NCBI GenBank assembly: GCA_020466095.1
Contig: CM035807.1
Span: forward strand, 8,379,697-8,443,696
DNA: 64,000 nucleotides
Source: Chlorops oryzae
Taxonomy: Eukaryota; Arthropoda; Insecta; Diptera; Chloropidae
Reading direction: 5' to 3'
Part shown: positions 1 to 11,413 of the stretch, in pieces
Position numbering within the stretch: the first letter of the stretch is position 1
How the letters are laid out: every line of letters starts with the position of its first letter
Translations under genes and position numbers: made by a program
Notes under the pieces: model-generated
What the model was told of the DNA's origin: nothing
Seen by the model: the letters and a program-made list of their open reading frames with translations, nothing else
Databases searched by the model: none

Positions 1-317
1 GACCGACGACTCGAATCGAATCGAATTGAATCGCAGGAGCGTTTTAGGCTAAGAATTGAGTAAAATTTTAATCCAGAAAGTGGTGGAAACGGTCATGTTG
101 CGATACGTTTTCATTGCATGTCAATCAGCTTTACGTTAAAAAAAAAATTTTTTTTTTTTTTGATATTTTTATTCGAAGGCATTTCTACAAGTTGTAACAA
201 GTGGAAATTCATTTTGTCGTTTTCTTTTGTTTATCTTATGTGCTGATATTTTTACGTGTGGTATTCGCATAAAAATTTACCTATTTTTTGTTTCTGCTTC
301 GTTTGTCCTCTTATGTG

Positions 318-372
<55 letters not shown>

Positions 373-1908
373 CGGGTGAGTGCGTTGATTTAAAAAAAAA
401 ATAATTTTTTTTTTCATCTTTTTTTGTGGAATCATGTACTGGTGCTGGTGCGCGTGAAATTCTATTTTTATTTTCGAGATAATATAATTTTATTCCTCGC
501 AAATGTAATTTTTGCAATAAAATTTTGTGAAATTTATTTGAACGAAGGCGAAGTAATTTTATTTTAAGAATTTCTCTGATGAACGGGCAATAAAATTCTT
601 AATTTCATAGCAAATGGAATTCATATTAAATTGGTTATACATTCAAATCGTATTTGTAAAAAAAACCTTTTATTTAAATTGAGCTACTGTGTTCAAAGGA
701 CAATAACAGTGAGAAATTGAAGTGACAGAGAAGAAGCTTTAAATGCTATTCAAGTTGCATGTATCCGGTTGAACTGAAACTGAGCGAAAAAAGATGTTGA
801 CAAGGTGATCTTCCTCAGTCTGGATTTAATGCACTTTAGCCTAAAATCCACTATAAGAGAGTAGAGCTTTACTTTATGTGCTCCATGACTTTGTACACTG
901 CAAAATACATATTCTGTACTGTAGAATCATAGAGAAAACATTCTTCTGCAGTGTAAATCAGTCGTGGAGTTTATAGAAGAACTCTGATCTAAATATGTCG
1001 ACGGCAGCTCTACCTAGAGCTGAATAAACGTAGAGACGGTCTTAATTGTACACAACAAAGGTAGATTATCTACACGTTACACTCTTTTCTCTACATAAAA
1101 CACTCTATAGTGAATTTCAAGCTTTAGAAACGATATCCATTTATACCTTTCCGAAGATTCGATAAAGGTTGATCAGACAACGGATTGTAGCATCATCTAT
1201 TAGCAACTTCAAGAGGCGTAAAGTTTCCTATTTCTATTAAAAGGTTTATTTTAAACTTAGGTATACTAAAGACTACTGTATGAATGCCCTTGTTAATCCA
1301 GATTGAACAAAATTTATTTATTTTGACTATCAACTCCTGAAGACAAGATTCCTAATTTGATTTCCGATGTGGTAAATAAATTTCATCTGTCAAAGAAGCA
1401 GCTGGATAATGGTCCAAGCTTTCGAATCTAACCAATTCAAGACTTATAGAGGTTGTAAGATTAAAGTTTGGGCCGTTCACAACCTTAGATAAGCTGGTTT
1501 TTTATTGAAAATCTCACAGCAGAACATCCATGATGCAACATGTTCAAAATCCAGCTGACGCTGCAACAGATAACGTGTATGTTTTTGAAGCTAACACTTA
1601 TTAGTCCTCGGATTTCCTCCATATGCTACATTTCTCTCCCGAATAAAATTCTATTGAGATAAGAACTTTGAGATAAAAATCTTTTAGCCATGTGATATTT
1701 AAATAACATCTATTTAAAAAAATAATTAAATCCTCTCCCCTTCAACATGCTGCATACAATTCTTTGCAAAAAAAAAAATCCTCTTTGTTGTATACACAGT
1801 TGTATACACCTCTGCATATTACCATTGTGGAAGTAGATTATCGTCGTACATTATCACAAAGCATTGTTCCTAAATAGCCCAACAACAATTCTATCACTAA
1901 ATACACTG
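1..1908. other. AT-rich flank without recognisable genes
   Basis: It starts with a short TCGAA pentamer run (about 11-33), has homopolymer A/T tracts near 140-160 and the (TG)n run at 322-371. No frame on either strand resembles a protein. Confidence 0.6.
322..371. repeat. (TG)25 microsatellite
   Basis: Uninterrupted TG dinucleotides over 50 bases. Confidence 0.98.
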
Positions 1909-1916
1909 CATTGGCA

Positions 1917-2050
1917 CAGTGCCATCTTTACGCATGGGCCCCGCGGGCTGAGGGGCCCCCAAAAGTTATAATACTTATACATTATTATACATTGAAACGG
2001 ACCCACTTTTCTTCGGGCCCAGGGCCTCCCTCACGCTAAAGACAGCGCTG
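1917..2050. mobile_element. hAT-type MITE with perfect 8-bp target-site duplication
   Basis: 134 bases bounded by CATTGGCA at 1909-1916 and again at 2051-2058. The ends are imperfect inverted repeats: CAGTGCCATCTTTACG against CAGCGCTGTCTTTAGCG, both continuing into GGGCCC-rich sequence. CAG ends, 8-bp duplications and no coding capacity are typical of non-autonomous hAT elements. The identical duplication suggests a fairly recent insertion. Confidence 0.8.
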
Positions 2051-2058
2051 CATTGGCA

Positions 2059-4155
2059 GATAATTTCTTGCAGAGGACGCTTTTCGTACTGTCCTATAAA
2101 CATAGGTATATTTATTATAAATTTTCATATTCTCGTTCGTAATACCCGAAACAGGTAAGACTTCATAATTCAGAGAGAGAAAGTAAAAAAAAAAAATTAA
2201 AAGAAAAAATAATAATCAGAAAGCAAGGACGAAAAGTTGCTTGAGAGTATATTAATGCGTTGCAAGGAGCTCAGACAGTAATAGGTTTGAACTGGCCAGA
2301 TTGACCGCATTAAGATGACATTACGGGAGTCCTCCCATGATTATGTTGCTCTACACAAGATATAAGGTAGACTGGATAGCGAAAATCAAAAGCGAAAGCG
2401 AAAGCTCGGCATTCCGTTATGCGGTTTTATCCGTCAAGGACATTTTGCGTTGTACGTTTTCTTTGTTTACATTTTACCATTCCTTTAATGTTCAACGTGT
2501 ACGTATGTATGTATGTATATATAGAAGATATATATTTCTTTTTGCATAGTGCTCGTAGAATGGTAAGAATTTAAGCTTCATCCCTGATACCTGAAGGACA
2601 CGTGTCTCCTTTTATAATCACACAACTTGACACACTTTGCAAACCACATAATTTTTCTTCTGTCTTTTGTTCCAAAAAGGCTGTCCTTGTTGTGGGTACT
2701 TACTTACATACATATGTGTGTGTGTGGTGTGTGTGTGTGTGCGTTTGTGTTGTCATGGTCAAAAATCTTGAACGAACCGAACGTGTCCTTCTCAAATCCC
2801 AATCGCATAGAAATTCACCACCCCATTTCATTTGGGGCTTATAACCATAATCATTATCCATAGCAATCTGCATTTCACTTCTTTATGAGCCCGACTCAAT
2901 TCTCTGTCTGCGATGGCATAGCGTGAATGTGTGCGTGTGTGTGTGTGTATGAGTGTATATTCGTATGGCTGAGTTATGTATGTGTGAGTCCTCTGGTTAA
3001 AAATGCTGCATGCTGAGCCTTTTGCCAGTATCGTAAATTTTCTATTCCGGTTTCATTGTTTACTAAATTATTTGTTTCTTTACTTCGCATTTTGTTGTTG
3101 CTTTGTTGTGGTTGTTGTTGTTGTTGTTTTTAGTTAATGTTAATGTTGTTGTTGATGATGTTGGGGTCGTTTCGAAGATTGAAAATTTTGCGTTCCTTTT
3201 GTCATAAAACATTCTGTTTCACTAGTGATAAGCTGAAAGTGGGGCTCCACTTTCTCGAATATTGCGGCATGTCGTTGTGATAAGCTTTTTAATTTGTTTT
3301 GGAGAGAGAAATCATACCTTTTTTCTTTTGCCGATGAGCAGTCATCGTGAACACTTAACTTTAAATTTTTAATTATTTTTAGTCACGTTTGATTCGAGAT
3401 TAGACAATTTGAAATACGATGCACAAACAAAAAAACAAAAGCATTAAAAAAAAACAAAGACAAAAATTTATGGAGGGTACGGATTTTGATTTCTCCTACA
3501 CGAATGAAATTGATAAACTTTTCTCCATTGTTCTTTGTTCTATCAATCCGTCAGCAAAAAAGTTCCTTTCAATAAAACATTTCCTCGAACAAATAATTAA
3601 CGGAAACAAATGTTTACTTCATAATTGCTTCTTCATTTCGAACACAAAGAATTTTCGACATTTCTTTTTCACAATAGAAAAGCAATAAAAATTCAATGAA
3701 CACGCTCGGATCCTACGGACCCTTCCCGCCTGTGATGAGAAAGGCTATTCAGTAAATGGAAGTACACCTGGTCTAGTCGGAGGTTGACGCTATTTCTTTT
3801 ATGATTCTATTGATTGGATTCTGAGTATTAACCCTTTATTGTATGATATGGACGTTTTCACAGAAGTCTACCGGAAATGAAAAGTTTTATTTATTGGAAT
3901 TAATTTGTCATTAGGTAAAACGGTACATTCGCGACCGAGTACTTAAGGCAATTTAGAAAAAACCAATAGAGATATTTTGTTGTGTAAATACTCGATGAAA
4001 ACCTACATAAATCCTCTTTAAAATCTATTTGCCGCTAATCCCAATATTCCGTTCTCCTTCGCAGATTTTTAACATTTTATTAGACTCCGTCAAAGTTGAA
4101 TTCTTCATTATAAGAATTAAAAAACAATGAAAACCGTCTTCTGCACTACATCTGT
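2059..4155. other. intergenic stretch with simple repeats only
   Basis: It contains interrupted GT runs near 2718-2745 and 2931-2950 and a GTT run near 3105-3130. Short open frames here are low complexity. Nothing resembles a gene. Confidence 0.55.
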
Positions 4156-4558
4156 GGTTAGGTTAGGATAGGATTAGGTTAGGTTAGGTTAGGTTAGGTT
4201 AGGTAGGTTAGGTTAGGTTAGGTTAGGTTAGGTTAGGTTAGGTTAGGTTAGACAGGATAGGTTAGGTTAGGATTAGGTTAGTTAGGTTAGGTTAGGTTAG
4301 GTTAGGTTAGGTTAGGTTAGGTTAGGGTAGGGTAGGTTAGGGTAGGGTAGGGTAGGGTTAGGTAGTAGGTAGTTAGGTTAGGTAGGGTAGGGTTAGGGTA
4401 GGTAGGGTAGGTAGGGTAGGGTAGGGTAGGTAGGTAGGTAGTAGTAGGTAGGTTAGGTTAGGTTAGGTTAGGTTAAGTTAAGTTAAGTTAGGTTAGGTAA
4501 GTAGGGTAGGGTAGGGTAGGGTAGGGTAGATCACGTTAGGTTAGGTAAGGTTAGATAA
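4156..4558 (+). repeat. GGTTA pentamer array (telomere-like TTAGG permutation) with GGGTA variants
   Basis: About 400 bases of GGTTA units, which is the cyclic form of the arthropod telomere unit TTAGG. The middle degrades to GGGTA and GGTA variants (about 4320-4440), returns to GGTTA, and ends in GGGTA. Flanking DNA is ordinary. Canonical TTAGG telomeres are considered lost in Diptera, so this is more likely an expanded simple repeat or retroelement tail than a telomere relic. Confidence 0.93.
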
Positions 4559-4682
4559 GTGAGGCTGCCATCATTAAGGGTGACATACTAAGACCTCACA
4601 TGGGCCCGTTGTCACACCACGAATAATGGGCAAAAAAATGAAAACAGAAACTAAAAAACTACGCAAACATCCACGACCTCAG

Positions 4683-4745
4683 CTGAGAGTCAAACCCAGG
4701 ACCTCTCGCTTCGTAAATTAGCATCTCAGCCAACTTCGGAACAGA
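4683..4745 (-). repeat. tRNA-like sequence with A and B boxes
   Basis: On the minus strand GTTGGCTGAGATGC resembles a pol III A box, and GGTCCTGGGTTTGACTC about 30 bases later resembles a B box. No paired acceptor stem was found, so it is a SINE head or tRNA relic, not a working tRNA. Confidence 0.45.
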
Positions 4746-6606
4746 GGCCGACTAAGGGATTCGTTAAAATTTTAATCGAATTTTCATCAGAAGGAAGTCC
4801 GTGACGGTCTTCAATTCGAAAAAAAATTTGACAACTGGCTTCCAATTGCACCTAATAAAGTATACTCTTGGAGTAGTTACTTATAAGGGTAACTATTTTT
4901 CAAAGAGAGCTCAATATAAGAGACATTTCCGAACATATTCAGAGTGAGAGGCGCAGTAAAAGTGTTCCAATGACCTAGAAACTAGTTCGAGACCGGCCAG
5001 TATTGCTCAATACTCAAACACGAAACCGAAAGACAGCGCAATGACCACAATGACAGATAATGAAGGTAGAATCAGTAATAAATTACAGATATTCCGAATA
5101 AAATTGGCACATATTCGCACTCATACCCATAGCGAAGGACAAAGACAATCGAACAAAAGAACAAAAAAAAAAAAAAGAATCCAAAAAAAAAAACCATCTC
5201 TGAAGAAGAATAGAGTGCAAAAGTGAATGTATGGCGGAAAACGACGACGCAGAAAATTAGCAAAGTAATCTAATTAGCCAAGTCAATATGGCTGGTGTGC
5301 TAAAGTTTTTCGCAAGCCGTCTGTCTGCCCCATATCTGCAGGCATCTTTGTTTGTATATGCACGCGTGTAATAAAATTAATTTTATGACGCTGCGTAAAA
5401 TAATTCCAATTAGTAGACAAACAAATGGGCAAAAATTGAAATAAAAAATACATTTTCCGGAACATGTGCTCCATAAGCACCTAACACTCTGTGGATGTGC
5501 TCTTCGGTTATGTTTTTTTTTTTGTTTTTTTTTTTTTTGGCTGCAGGCTTGTTTGGTCGGAATTCGGCATTCAATGTCGATAGTTTTGTGGCTGACAATA
5601 TTGGGAAGGCAATACCCAACTCGGTTTAAGTATGCCACAATTAATATTATCATTTCGTTGGTATTTCGCATAAAATGATATAAATTTCATCTATCGAACG
5701 AGCTTAATGGCCGTAATAATTCTGCGCATCGATTTTAATTTCCGATTTTACGATAATGCATCGAAATGGGACGACAGCAAAACGCGAAGTTAAAGGTTAA
5801 TGCTTTGGCTATGGGTAAAGGCATGTTAAAAAAATTTTTTTTTTATAAAGAACATGAATTGGGCTCTTTTTGATGGGTAGAAAACATGGGAATAGCTTGG
5901 TTATGTTAAGTTAATTTATCAATAATATTGAGAGGAATTGAAAACATTGAAATGGAACGCCTAGAGGTATGCATGCGAAATATTCGGCGCCCGGGCACAT
6001 CAGGGGCACAATGCAGGAAATGCCGCCACCTCAAACCTGACTAAATAAAAATACCTTTATTAAAATTGAAATTTGTCCCTTCTACCCCCCGCGCTACCAC
6101 TACTGTATCTATACAATTTTTGCCATTTAGCAGTCATCTTCTTATCTCAATTAGCTTTTGAGATATAAAATTATAAAACAGGGATTGCAAAAAAATTATT
6201 TTCAAAGATATTTCAAGAACACTGCGCAATAGGAAACCTTCACAAAAAATCGGTTCCTACAGTGTTTTAAGGTAGTACCTATCCAAAAATGAACAAATCT
6301 GACTGCCTTCCTGAGCCGGCAACACTCTTTTAAGAGTTTCTATTTTTTCTTGGTATCCTAACGGCTCTCCTTCAGAGCTCCAATCGAGCCTTATAAGAAA
6401 AAAAAAAAAAAAACTCTTTACCTATTATTTACGCTTACCTTTAATACTATCATCTACTTACTTCGAGTGTTAAATATAAGAATTTTTAGTGACAGAAAGT
6501 TCAAGGAAATAAATACCCTGCTGAAAGCTTTACACCACAAATTTGATAAAAAATCTCCCAAACAGTCAAATTGTGAGAATTTTCGATCATTTTAGCAATT
6601 ATAGAC
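4746..6606. other. intergenic stretch without recognisable genes
   Basis: Poly(A) and poly(T) tracts near 5160, 5510-5540 and 6395. No coding signal on either strand. Confidence 0.5.
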
Positions 6607-6611
6607 AACAT

Positions 6612-6650
6612 GACAATAGGTCTGTTCCCGTACTGTACGAAACTGCCCAA
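6612..6650 (+). repeat. dispersed repeat copy shared with 24311-24352
   Basis: CAATAGGTCTGTTCCCGTAC continuing to GAAACTGCCCAA matches the second copy at 24.3 kb almost base for base. In that copy the last part forms one arm of a short inverted repeat. Likely a degenerate MITE family. Confidence 0.6.
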
Positions 6651-6875
6651 ACCTGACCAATTTTAATACAGTTTTAAAAAATTGAAGCATTTTTGTAACT
6701 TCCGAAGTAAAATGCGTATAAGATTCAAGCTCGAAACAAAGGTTGACCAGCACACGGGAAAAGTTGATGCGTTCCGCCCACTACCAAGCCAAAAAAAAAA
6801 AAAAAATTATTTTTACCTTACCTCCATATGGAAAGACAAAACTTAGTGTGTCACTATGGTCGGGAAGCTGGGTAT

Positions 6876-7819
6876 CTTCTTCTTTTTGCGTGTTTAACTA
6901 TCCCGGTCTATCCCGGGGTCCGCAAAACGCGACCAGTTCCTCCATTTTGTTCTGTCGGTTGCATCATCCGAGGTAAGTCCTACAGCCTCTAGGTCCCATT
7001 TTATTGTGTCCATCCAGCGCTGTTTCGGACGCCCCTGTTTTCTGCAACCTTGAATTTCCATTGCGTAGCCTTTCTTTGCCAAAGTCTCTTCATTTGCTCG
7101 CAGGACGTGTCCATACCAGCGTAGCCTTGCTTCCCGCATTTTTCCAATAATTGGCGGGCGCAACTCCATAGCGTCTACGGATGTCTACGTTTGGAACATG
7201 ATCAAGACGAGTGAGTCCGGATATCCAGCGAAGCATCGTTGTTTCCATAACACTAACCTCTCTTTCTGCTACTTTCGTTGGTGGTAGACATTCGGTACTA
7301 TAAAGAGCGACTGGTCTGATGACTGTGCGGTAATTTTTGGATTTTAAGCGGTCGCATATCTTTTTATCGCACATAACACCAGTCATTGAACGCCATTTAA
7401 GCCAAGCAGCGTTAGCTCTCTCAGTAACTTCGCGAGGGTTCGTCCCGTCAGCAGAAAGTGTCGACCTGAGATATTTAAATTTTTCCGTCCTTGATAGGTC
7501 AGTGTTATTTATTTTGATGGTCCCTGCTTCGCAATTGTCTGTTGTCATGTATTCTGTTTTTCCGACATTCAAACGTAGTCCAAACATAGACAATCTATCA
7601 TGCCAGTCTTGTACTTGTTGCTGCAAGTTGTTTTTCTTGGTTGAGGCCAGAAGAACATCATATGCATATAGTAACGTCCATGGAGGTGGTATTTGTAGGT
7701 CTTCGGTAATTGAATTCATAACTAATATGAACAAAAGAGGAGATAGAGCTGATCCTTGGAAAATTCAGATGAAATTCCGGCAGCAGAATATACTCGACTT
7801 TTGGGATTTGCACACAGAA
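6876..7819 (-). mobile_element. 5'-truncated non-LTR retrotransposon fragment (reverse transcriptase C-terminal half)
   Basis: Minus-strand peptide from about 7785 reads QGSALSPLLFILVMN, then a YAYD in place of the catalytic YADD box, then GLRLNVGKTEYM and ...ALYSTECLPPTK. After a frame break near 7160 it continues MREARLRWYGHVLRANEETL and GRPKQRWMDTIKWDL. This order (QGxxLSPxLF, YxDD, RWYGHV, GRPxxRW) is that of non-LTR reverse transcriptases of the RTE/CR1 type. The insertion is flanked by a 17-bp direct repeat, 6859-6875 and 7820-7836, with one mismatch. A damaged catalytic motif, a frameshift and missing 5' parts make it dead. Confidence 0.82.
6894..7790 (-). pseudogene. broken reverse transcriptase coding remnant
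   Basis: Two overlapping frames carry one ancestral protein: the reverse transcriptase palm/thumb portion upstream and the RWYGHV...GRPKQRW tail downstream, joined by a frameshift around 7140-7170. The second Asp-pair motif has Tyr-Asp in place of Asp-Asp, which would abolish activity. Confidence 0.8.
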
Positions 7820-7959
7820 GTCGGGAATCTGGGTATATGAAAGTCAAACGGAACCGACTTTTCTACATCTAATAAGAATATAAAAGACTCCGAGTCCCGC
7901 TAAAAATTTAAATTGAATGGACTAAGAAACTTTGGTCCGCTTTTTACCGTTCCCAGTTG

Positions 7960-8230
7960 CTGTTGCTCAGAGGAGCTGTAAGAATCTATCCTTCACCTCA
8001 TGTGTCAATGCCCGGCCCTTGCAAGAAGTAGAATGTCCTTATTAGGGTAATCCTACATTATCAGCCTCACCGGGCTATCTGAAATTCACAGTCACAGACA
8101 TCGCTCAGTTCATCCGGAAGTCCAATTGGCTTCCCCATTCAATTGTAAGTGGCAAGTCTTGTCATCTTATGGTATCACAATGGGCCTACCTAATGTGCCT
8201 ACGTCAGCAACAGCTGCCACTGCAACCTAA
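7960..8230 (+). mobile_element. 3' end of a non-LTR retrotransposon, RNase H C-terminal remnant
   Basis: Plus-strand remnant ESILHLMCQCPALARSRMSL, then after a frame break TDIAQFIRKSNWL. This Cys-x-Cys-Pro-Ala-Leu-Ala-Arg-x-Arg pattern is the end of Jockey/LOA/R1-type second ORFs. The 3' end runs ATGGGCCTACCTAATG...CAACCTAACCTAA, a CTAAC-type tail. It has in-frame stops and frameshifts, so it is a dead fragment. Confidence 0.6.
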
Positions 8231-10235
8231 CCTAAGCTAACCGAACCGTTCCTTATCGTTTTGCCGAACCTTATTCTTATAACTAACCTAATGGATCTTC
8301 TTTTCGGATATTGCACCATGGACAAAAACTATCTTATAAACCTCTTTTTATTTCAATAAGATATTCAAATATCTTAGGTAAATATTCCAATTTTCTTGGT
8401 TCTTACACGACATGAAAACAAAAAATTAGCTACAATACATTTGTAAATATCAAGAGAAATATATATTTCGTTATTTCTTAGAGCTTTCATATTTTACCTG
8501 CATTCAATTTAATATTCATATTCAACATATCCTTGCATACCCAATATGACCATCTGATTGGAACGTTCTATTGCACCATTCCGTGTCACTCAACTATCTT
8601 GCTTATGGATCTATCTACAACGGCACGTCAGGCAGTCTCTTACGGGTCCAGCACGAATGCATTTACGTACGTATGTACGTACGCGTATATTTTGCTCTAA
8701 TGCATTCATTCATATGTCTTGTTTTAGTGCATGTTTGACGTCATGTTATTGTTTTAAATTGTCGTCCTCTTGAAGCTTATCCACAGCTTTAGCCTTAACT
8801 GTTCCAAGAAATCCAAGCAATAGGACGAATGAAGATAAAAAGGTTTTGCGAAATACACATTTGTGCACGTACATATGTGCATATGTGTATTGTTTTTATG
8901 TATGCGTCGAGTCTAAAAGCGCACCATGTCCTGTCACTTAAACTTCTAAGAGTCTTCCTTCTTCTTTACTATACCCACTTCAGTATGGATATGACTAACA
9001 CTTAAAAATTTTATTTATTTTTGTAAACATAGGTACATCTGAAAAAGCTCTATATCCTTACCTGAAATAACAGAAATAAAATAGAATAAAAAATAAAAAA
9101 ATAAAAATAAAAAACAACAAAAAAAAAGAACAGGTAAGCCATTTTTCTTTCATTTTACTTACACTCTACGTTTATGCAACCATTTGCGCATTTCCTGTTT
9201 CCGCTTTTGTTCCTTGCCCACATTCCCGCTTCCATCTCGGAGAATATCATATGGAGCGAATGCTGAAAGCTCGTTTGGTGAAGTCTTTGCATCTTAAGTT
9301 TTGTGTCCTTCTAATATTTTATGTATTATCATATTCACGCAAAGGTGTTTGGGTGTGTTACCGTGTGTGTGTGCGTGTGTGTAAGCGATCTATGAGTATG
9401 CGTAAATTCAATCGAAGTACATGCATAAGTATGCATATATTTTGTACGAGTACACTCGAAGCATAAGATGTTGAGTAAGTAAGTAAGTAAGTAAGTAGGT
9501 ATGTGAAGAACAGCTTATATCAGTGAAAAAATAATTCCGACTGTCAGTCAGACAAACACCATGTAGCAGCAGCATGTTGCATCACCATGAAGAGGTTGTG
9601 TATTCGAGCCGCTTATATTTTCCTCTATGGAAATTATTAAAATATCACAATCCACAAAAAAAAAACACAAGAAAGAAATAAAAAATACGAAAAAATAAAA
9701 AAAAAATATAGGGGAATAAATGCTTGCAGCTTCTATACGATACAATGGCGGCAGAGACATTTGCATGGTATAGTGCATGGTGGTGTAACCTCAGTGCTAT
9801 CTACCAAAAGACCACATTCCACCGCATACTTTATTGTATCTGCAAGTATGCCGTATGGAAATAACACAATAACATTCGAAGAATAATGCAAAGTATCGCA
9901 AAAATGTGACATTTCAAAATAACATCTGTATGGTTTGGTTTTTTTTTTTTGAAAGCTTCATAGGAATGCTCTCTGATGCTGACTGGACGAACGGAAAATT
10001 GGAGAAAAAAAAACGGAAGATGTTGATGCTTTTCTTCTTTTCTCTTTGTCTCCTCGGAGTGTTAAATAAATGCAATAAAATATTCGATACACCGATGGAG
10101 ACATGTGGGCAAAAGATTATAAATTTTCCATTTCATACATTATTAACATCGTATAGAGACCACAAGATACTGCGAGTTCTTTCATAGAGCGGAAATCCAT
10201 AGCATGGGAAAAACTATAAGGGCTTTTGGAACGAA
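8231..10235. other. intergenic stretch without recognisable genes
   Basis: It holds alternating ACGTACGT sequence at 8665-8690, an AAGT tetramer run at 9473-9497 and A-rich tracts near 9060-9130 and 9655-9710. No gene-like frame. Confidence 0.55.
9473..9497. repeat. (AAGT)6 tetranucleotide run
   Basis: GAGTAAGTAAGTAAG pattern, six clean units. Confidence 0.95.
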
Positions 10236-10399
10236 ATCCCGGAGAATTTACTTTTCTCGAGAGTAAACTTCTTCTTTTTCAAATATTTGGGGGAATAAAT
10301 TTGATGGGGAATGGATATTTGACCCATACCCATAATTTTCCTTTCTCTATCTATTAAAAAAATAAGAATTTTAGTCTCAAGAAAAGTAAATTCACCGGG
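10236..10399. repeat. imperfect inverted repeat element
   Basis: Left arm CCCGGAGAATTTACTTTTCT at about 10239-10258 and right arm AGAAAAGTAAATTCACCGGG at about 10378-10397 pair with two mismatches. It could be a small MITE; no target-site duplication was identified. Confidence 0.55.
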
Positions 10400-10744
10400 A
10401 ATATTCAGAATCGGGCTGAATAATAATAAAAAAAAAAAACGGGGACGTTTAAAACTATCAGTTCTCACTGATTTGAAGGAATAGCCGTAGTAAGTCATAA
10501 TCTAAGGCCCAATGAAATTTTATAAATTATCAATAACCATGAAATCTTCAAACACTATTGCGGCATTGTCTAGGAAAAAAGAACTTTGGTGTTACAATAA
10601 GTACCTATAATTATAGCCGAACGACACCACACGAACCTGAAAATACTGTACCCGATACAAATAAAGGGCTAGTTATATATGTTTTAAAATTATTTAATAA
10701 AGGCCCTAAGACCACTTTCATTATCACAAGGTATTTTGAGAATT

Positions 10745-11413
10745 ATTAAGACCATTGAGGGTCTCATATCCAAATTTAATCGGAGACTTTTACACACTTA
10801 AATTCCAAATATCATTGAAATATCTTGGTTTTGCGGAAGTTTTTTGGGATTTTTGTAACAGACCCTAGGACTGGATGGACACTTAATAATGGTCCGATCT
10901 GGTCCTTTTGTTCCAAATTTCGTCAAGATAGTTCAACTCCTTCGATTAGGAAACTGTATACAGAAAGACAGACGGACAGACATAGCTCAATCGAATCTCC
11001 TGTTGACTCTGATCGAACTCTTCAACTTGCAGTGTACCCTCTCTTTCTTTGCGGTGAACGTACCCGACAATTCCGAACAAACCTAAGTACCCATGCCGTT
11101 ACTCGTGTTAGACGACTCATTGTAACAATGACGATACAAAAGCAATTGTTGATTGATAGATATTTCAAGAGATTTCTGATTAGGAAAAAGTCGTATACCA
11201 GCCGCGATAAAAGTCTCTAAGGAGGCCTTAGTCCTTGAGATTTGGATTCTTTACGTATTTCCTCCACCCAATTTGCAGGGTAGACTTGTGGTGAAGATGG
11301 CCAAAACACCCTTGGCAGTCGAAGAAATTCAGGACCGGACCATGGTCTATCTTGACTGGTTCTGGGTGTGACCCACCTAAGCACAAATGTAACACAGAGT
11401 GTACCAGGTATAA
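10745..11413 (-). mobile_element. DINE-1/INE-1-like (Helentron-type) element, degenerate copy
   Basis: It shares GATTTTTGTAACAGACCCTA, ATGGTCCGAT, a GACAGACGGACAGAC tract, CGAATCTCCTG and GGTTCTGGGTGT with the copies at 14.6 and 41.2-41.8 kb, in the same order. A foreign stretch of about 130 bases (about 11217-11330) interrupts it. The terminal hairpin is decayed. Confidence 0.68.

Noticed and set aside
4156..4558. True telomere or chromosome end
   Set aside because: Ordinary sequence lies on both sides and the array is short and impure.
7337..7840. 167-residue open frame on the plus strand
   Set aside because: Antisense shadow of the reverse transcriptase remnant.
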